NCBI GenBank assembly: GCA_013821865.1
Contig: PNJM01000124.1
Span: forward strand, 1 to 7,799
Direction of reading: 5' to 3'
DNA: 7,799 nt
DNA from: Rhodocyclaceae bacterium
GTDB taxonomy: Bacteria; Pseudomonadota; Gammaproteobacteria; Burkholderiales; Rhodocyclaceae
Positions 6,653 through 7,799 of this stretch are shown in pieces. Position numbers and translations under genes: made by a program. The notes beneath the pieces are model-generated. The model saw nothing but the letters and a program-made list of their open reading frames with translations, did not search any database and was not told where the DNA came from. Position 1 is the first letter of the stretch; every line of letters starts with the position of its first letter.

Positions 6653-7509
6653 CCGCCTTTTTGATCGCCGCAGCCGTCCTCGTCGCCATTTCCCTCCTGT
6701 TTCTGCTGCCGCCGTTGCTGCGCCGGCAGGACGTGCATGCCGAAGCCTCGCGCAAGGCCATCAATGCCGCCATCTACCGTGACCAGCTGAACGAACTCGA
6801 TCGCGATCTCGACGGCGGCAGCTTGAGCCGCGAGGATTTCGAACAGGGCCGGCGCGAACTGCAGCGCCGCCTGCTCGAGGACGCGGGCGTGGCGGACGAA
6901 ACCGCCGCAGCGAAGCACACGGCGAAACGCAGCGCCGTGCTGATCGGCCTCATGGTGCCGCTCGCGGCGGCCCTGCTCTACTTCACGCTGGGCAACCTGC
7001 CGGCGCTCTCGCCAGAAGCCGCGCGACCCAAGATCACCGCGCGCAAGATCGACGAAATGGTGACCAGGCTGGCGGCACGGCTCGAGAAGAACCCCGACGA
7101 CCTCAAGGGGTGGGCCATGCTGGCGCGCTCGTACAAGGCGCTGGGCCGCTACGAAGAGGCGGTCACCGCTTACGGCAAGGCGGCGAAGCTGGTGGATCAG
7201 GATGCGCAGCTGCTGTCGGACTATGCCGAGGCACTGGCGATCGCCACCGGCGGCTCGCTCAAGGGCAAGCCGACCGAACTGATCAACCGCGCGCTGATAA
7301 TCGAGCCGGAGGATCCGACTGCCCTGGTGCTGGCCGGCACCGCCGCCTACGAGCGCGAGGACTACGCTGCGGCGGCAACGCACTGGGAGCGCCTGCTGAA
7401 ACAACTGCCGCCGGATTCCGCGGACGCGCAGTCGCTCGGCGACAGCATCCGGAAGGCCCACGCTGCCGCGCAGAAGCAGGAGAAAAAAGGGCGCAAGCCT
7501 CCCCGCTGA
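6649..7509 (+). CDS. ccmI: CcmI, TPR-containing apocytochrome c chaperone
   Basis: CcmI (CycH) captures the C-terminal helix of apocytochromes c and delivers them to CcmF/CcmH. The 286-residue product has a first membrane helix (about 2-20), then a cytoplasmic coiled-coil-like loop with the typical INAAIYRDQLNELDRDLDGG (38-57). A second helix (about 94-114) leads into a periplasmic domain of tetratricopeptide repeats (about 135-270), including DLKGWAMLARSYKALGRYEEAV and DPTALVLAGTAAYEREDYAAA. The tail is Lys/Arg-rich (EKKGRKPPR). It is clearly shorter than the roughly 400-residue CcmI of many proteobacteria, apparently lacking the extra C-terminal periplasmic domain, and no frameshift is visible. 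It overlaps ccmH by 4 bases and is the last gene of the operon. Confidence 0.93.
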   Translation: MTAFLIAAAVLVAISLLFLLPPLLRRQDVHAEASRKAINAAIYRDQLNELDRDLDGGSLSREDFEQGRRELQRRLLEDAGVADETAAAKHTAKRSAVLIGLMVPLAAALLYFTLGNLPALSPEAARPKITARKIDEMVTRLAARLEKNPDDLKGWAMLARSYKALGRYEEAVTAYGKAAKLVDQDAQLLSDYAEALAIATGGSLKGKPTELINRALIIEPEDPTALVLAGTAAYEREDYAAAATHWERLLKQLPPDSADAQSLGDSIRKAHAAAQKQEKKGRKPPR

Positions 7510-7515
7510 GCGGTA

Positions 7516-7540
7516 CGCCGAGTGCGGCGAAGTTTGTCTT
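7516..7540 (+). terminator. Weak terminator-like hairpin after ccmI
   Basis: CGCCG (7516-7520) and CGGCG (7525-7529) form a 5-bp stem around AGTG, followed by the moderately T-rich AAGTTTGTCTT. It lies 7 bases after the ccmI stop. The stem is short and the T run is interrupted, so read-through into the downstream cytochrome gene is possible. Confidence 0.35.
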
Positions 7541-7575
7541 AGATCAATATCGCACCGCAGCAAAACCACGATCAT
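7534..7575 (+). promoter_or_regulatory. Candidate FNR/ANR-type promoter of the NapC-like gene
   Basis: TTGTCTTAGATCAA at 7534-7547 has a perfect right half-site (ATCAA) and matches TTGAT-N4-ATCAA at 8 of 10 positions. GATCAT at 7570-7575 matches TATAAT at 4 of 6. The box centre is 29.5 bases before the hexamer, exactly as in the ccmA promoter, giving a class II position of -41.5 for a start point near 7582 and a leader of about 74 bases. The 7510-7655 gap holds no gene that I can support. FNR-type control would suit an anaerobic quinol-oxidising cytochrome. Confidence 0.5.
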
Positions 7576-7641
7576 TCACCTTTCAAATCATAAGGTCAAT
7601 GTCGTTGGCGGCTGATAAGCAAACGGCAGAGACCATCTGAC

Positions 7642-7646
7642 AGGAG
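7642..7646 (+). promoter_or_regulatory. Ribosome binding site deciding the GTG start of the NapC-like gene
   Basis: AGGAG sits 9 bases before GTG 7656. An in-frame TGA at 7650-7652 rules out any earlier start, and the nearby ATG at 7649 is in a different frame. Together these fix the start at GTG 7656. Confidence 0.75.
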
Positions 7647-7655
7647 TGATGATTC

Positions 7656-7799
7656 GTGGCCGAATGCAACAAGGGTTTGATCTGCCGCTGCTGGACCGTG
7701 CTCAAGCAGCCGAGCGCCAAATATTCCCTGCTGACCCTGCTGGTGGTCGGTTTTTTCTCCGGCATCGTTTTCTGGGGTGGCTTCAACACCGCCATGGAG
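7656..7799 (+). CDS. NapC/NirT-family membrane tetrahaem cytochrome c, N-terminal part
   Basis: The first 48 codons are visible; the gene runs off the window. The N-terminus reads as a short cytoplasmic segment ending WTVLKQPSAKYS, one membrane anchor (about 22-40) and FWGGFNTAME. This is the hallmark of NapC/NirT/TorC/NrfH/CymA-type quinol dehydrogenases just before their first haem motif. Such proteins sit on the periplasmic side and pass electrons from quinol to periplasmic reductases such as Nap, Nir or Nrf. The GTG start is supported by AGGAG 9 bases upstream and an in-frame stop just before. The haem-binding CXXCH motifs lie beyond the window, so the subtype cannot be decided. Three cysteines precede the anchor (4, 10, 12), which is unusual for the family as I know it. 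Confidence 0.85.
   Translation, partial: MAECNKGLICRCWTVLKQPSAKYSLLTLLVVGFFSGIVFWGGFNTAME

Noticed and set aside
7649..7799. ATG 7649 as the start of the last gene
   Set aside because: It is in another frame and yields an Arg/Gln-rich peptide. The GTG at 7656 gives the NapC-type anchor and FWGGFNTAME.
1..7799. CRISPR array, tRNA, rRNA, insertion sequence or attachment sites
   Set aside because: No direct repeat arrays, cloverleaf candidates, transposase genes or long terminal repeats were seen on reading the sequence.

Overview
The window carries a complete, ordered cytochrome c maturation (System I) operon, ccmABCDEFGHI, on the + strand. It is flanked upstream by the 3' end of ubiV and a complete ubiT (oxygen-independent ubiquinone synthesis), and downstream by the first 48 codons of a NapC/NirT-family membrane multihaem cytochrome. 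The DNA is strongly GC-rich. Separate ccmH and ccmI genes, together with ubiV/ubiT and a NapC-type quinol dehydrogenase, suggest a facultatively anaerobic, respiring Gram-negative proteobacterium. A betaproteobacterium of the Rhodocyclales type is my best guess; the lineage is inferred from general resemblance, not from a search.

Layout: 1-341 end of ubiV, with a terminator-like hairpin at its stop codon. 342-434 is a short gap with a possible promoter. 435-956 is ubiT. 957-1038 is a gap with two hairpins and an FNR-like promoter. 1039-7509 is ccmA-ccmI, nine genes without any gap: most junctions are 4-base ATGA overlaps, A/B is a 1-base overlap and D/E an 11-base overlap, so the operon looks translationally coupled. 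7510-7655 is a gap with a weak hairpin and an FNR-like promoter. 7656-7799 is the start of the NapC-like gene, which begins with GTG.

How the genes work together: CcmAB with CcmCD move and load haem onto the periplasmic haem chaperone CcmE. CcmF with CcmH and CcmI ligates haem to apocytochromes whose CXXCH cysteines are kept reduced by CcmG and CcmH. The NapC-like cytochrome downstream would be a client of this machinery. It would take electrons from the quinone pool that UbiV and UbiT help to make when oxygen is absent. The neighbourhood therefore reads as an anaerobic respiration cluster.

The most interesting non-coding signal is that all three intergenic gaps hold a candidate FNR/ANR-type palindrome (8 of 10 consensus positions). 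In front of ccmA and napC it sits at exactly the same distance from a -10-like hexamer. ubiT and ccmA also lack a visible Shine-Dalgarno sequence and have a -10-like hexamer ending 8 bases before ATG, which suggests leaderless or near-leaderless transcripts. I see no mobile element, CRISPR array, tRNA or rRNA, and no convincing previously undescribed protein system. The genes themselves are standard.
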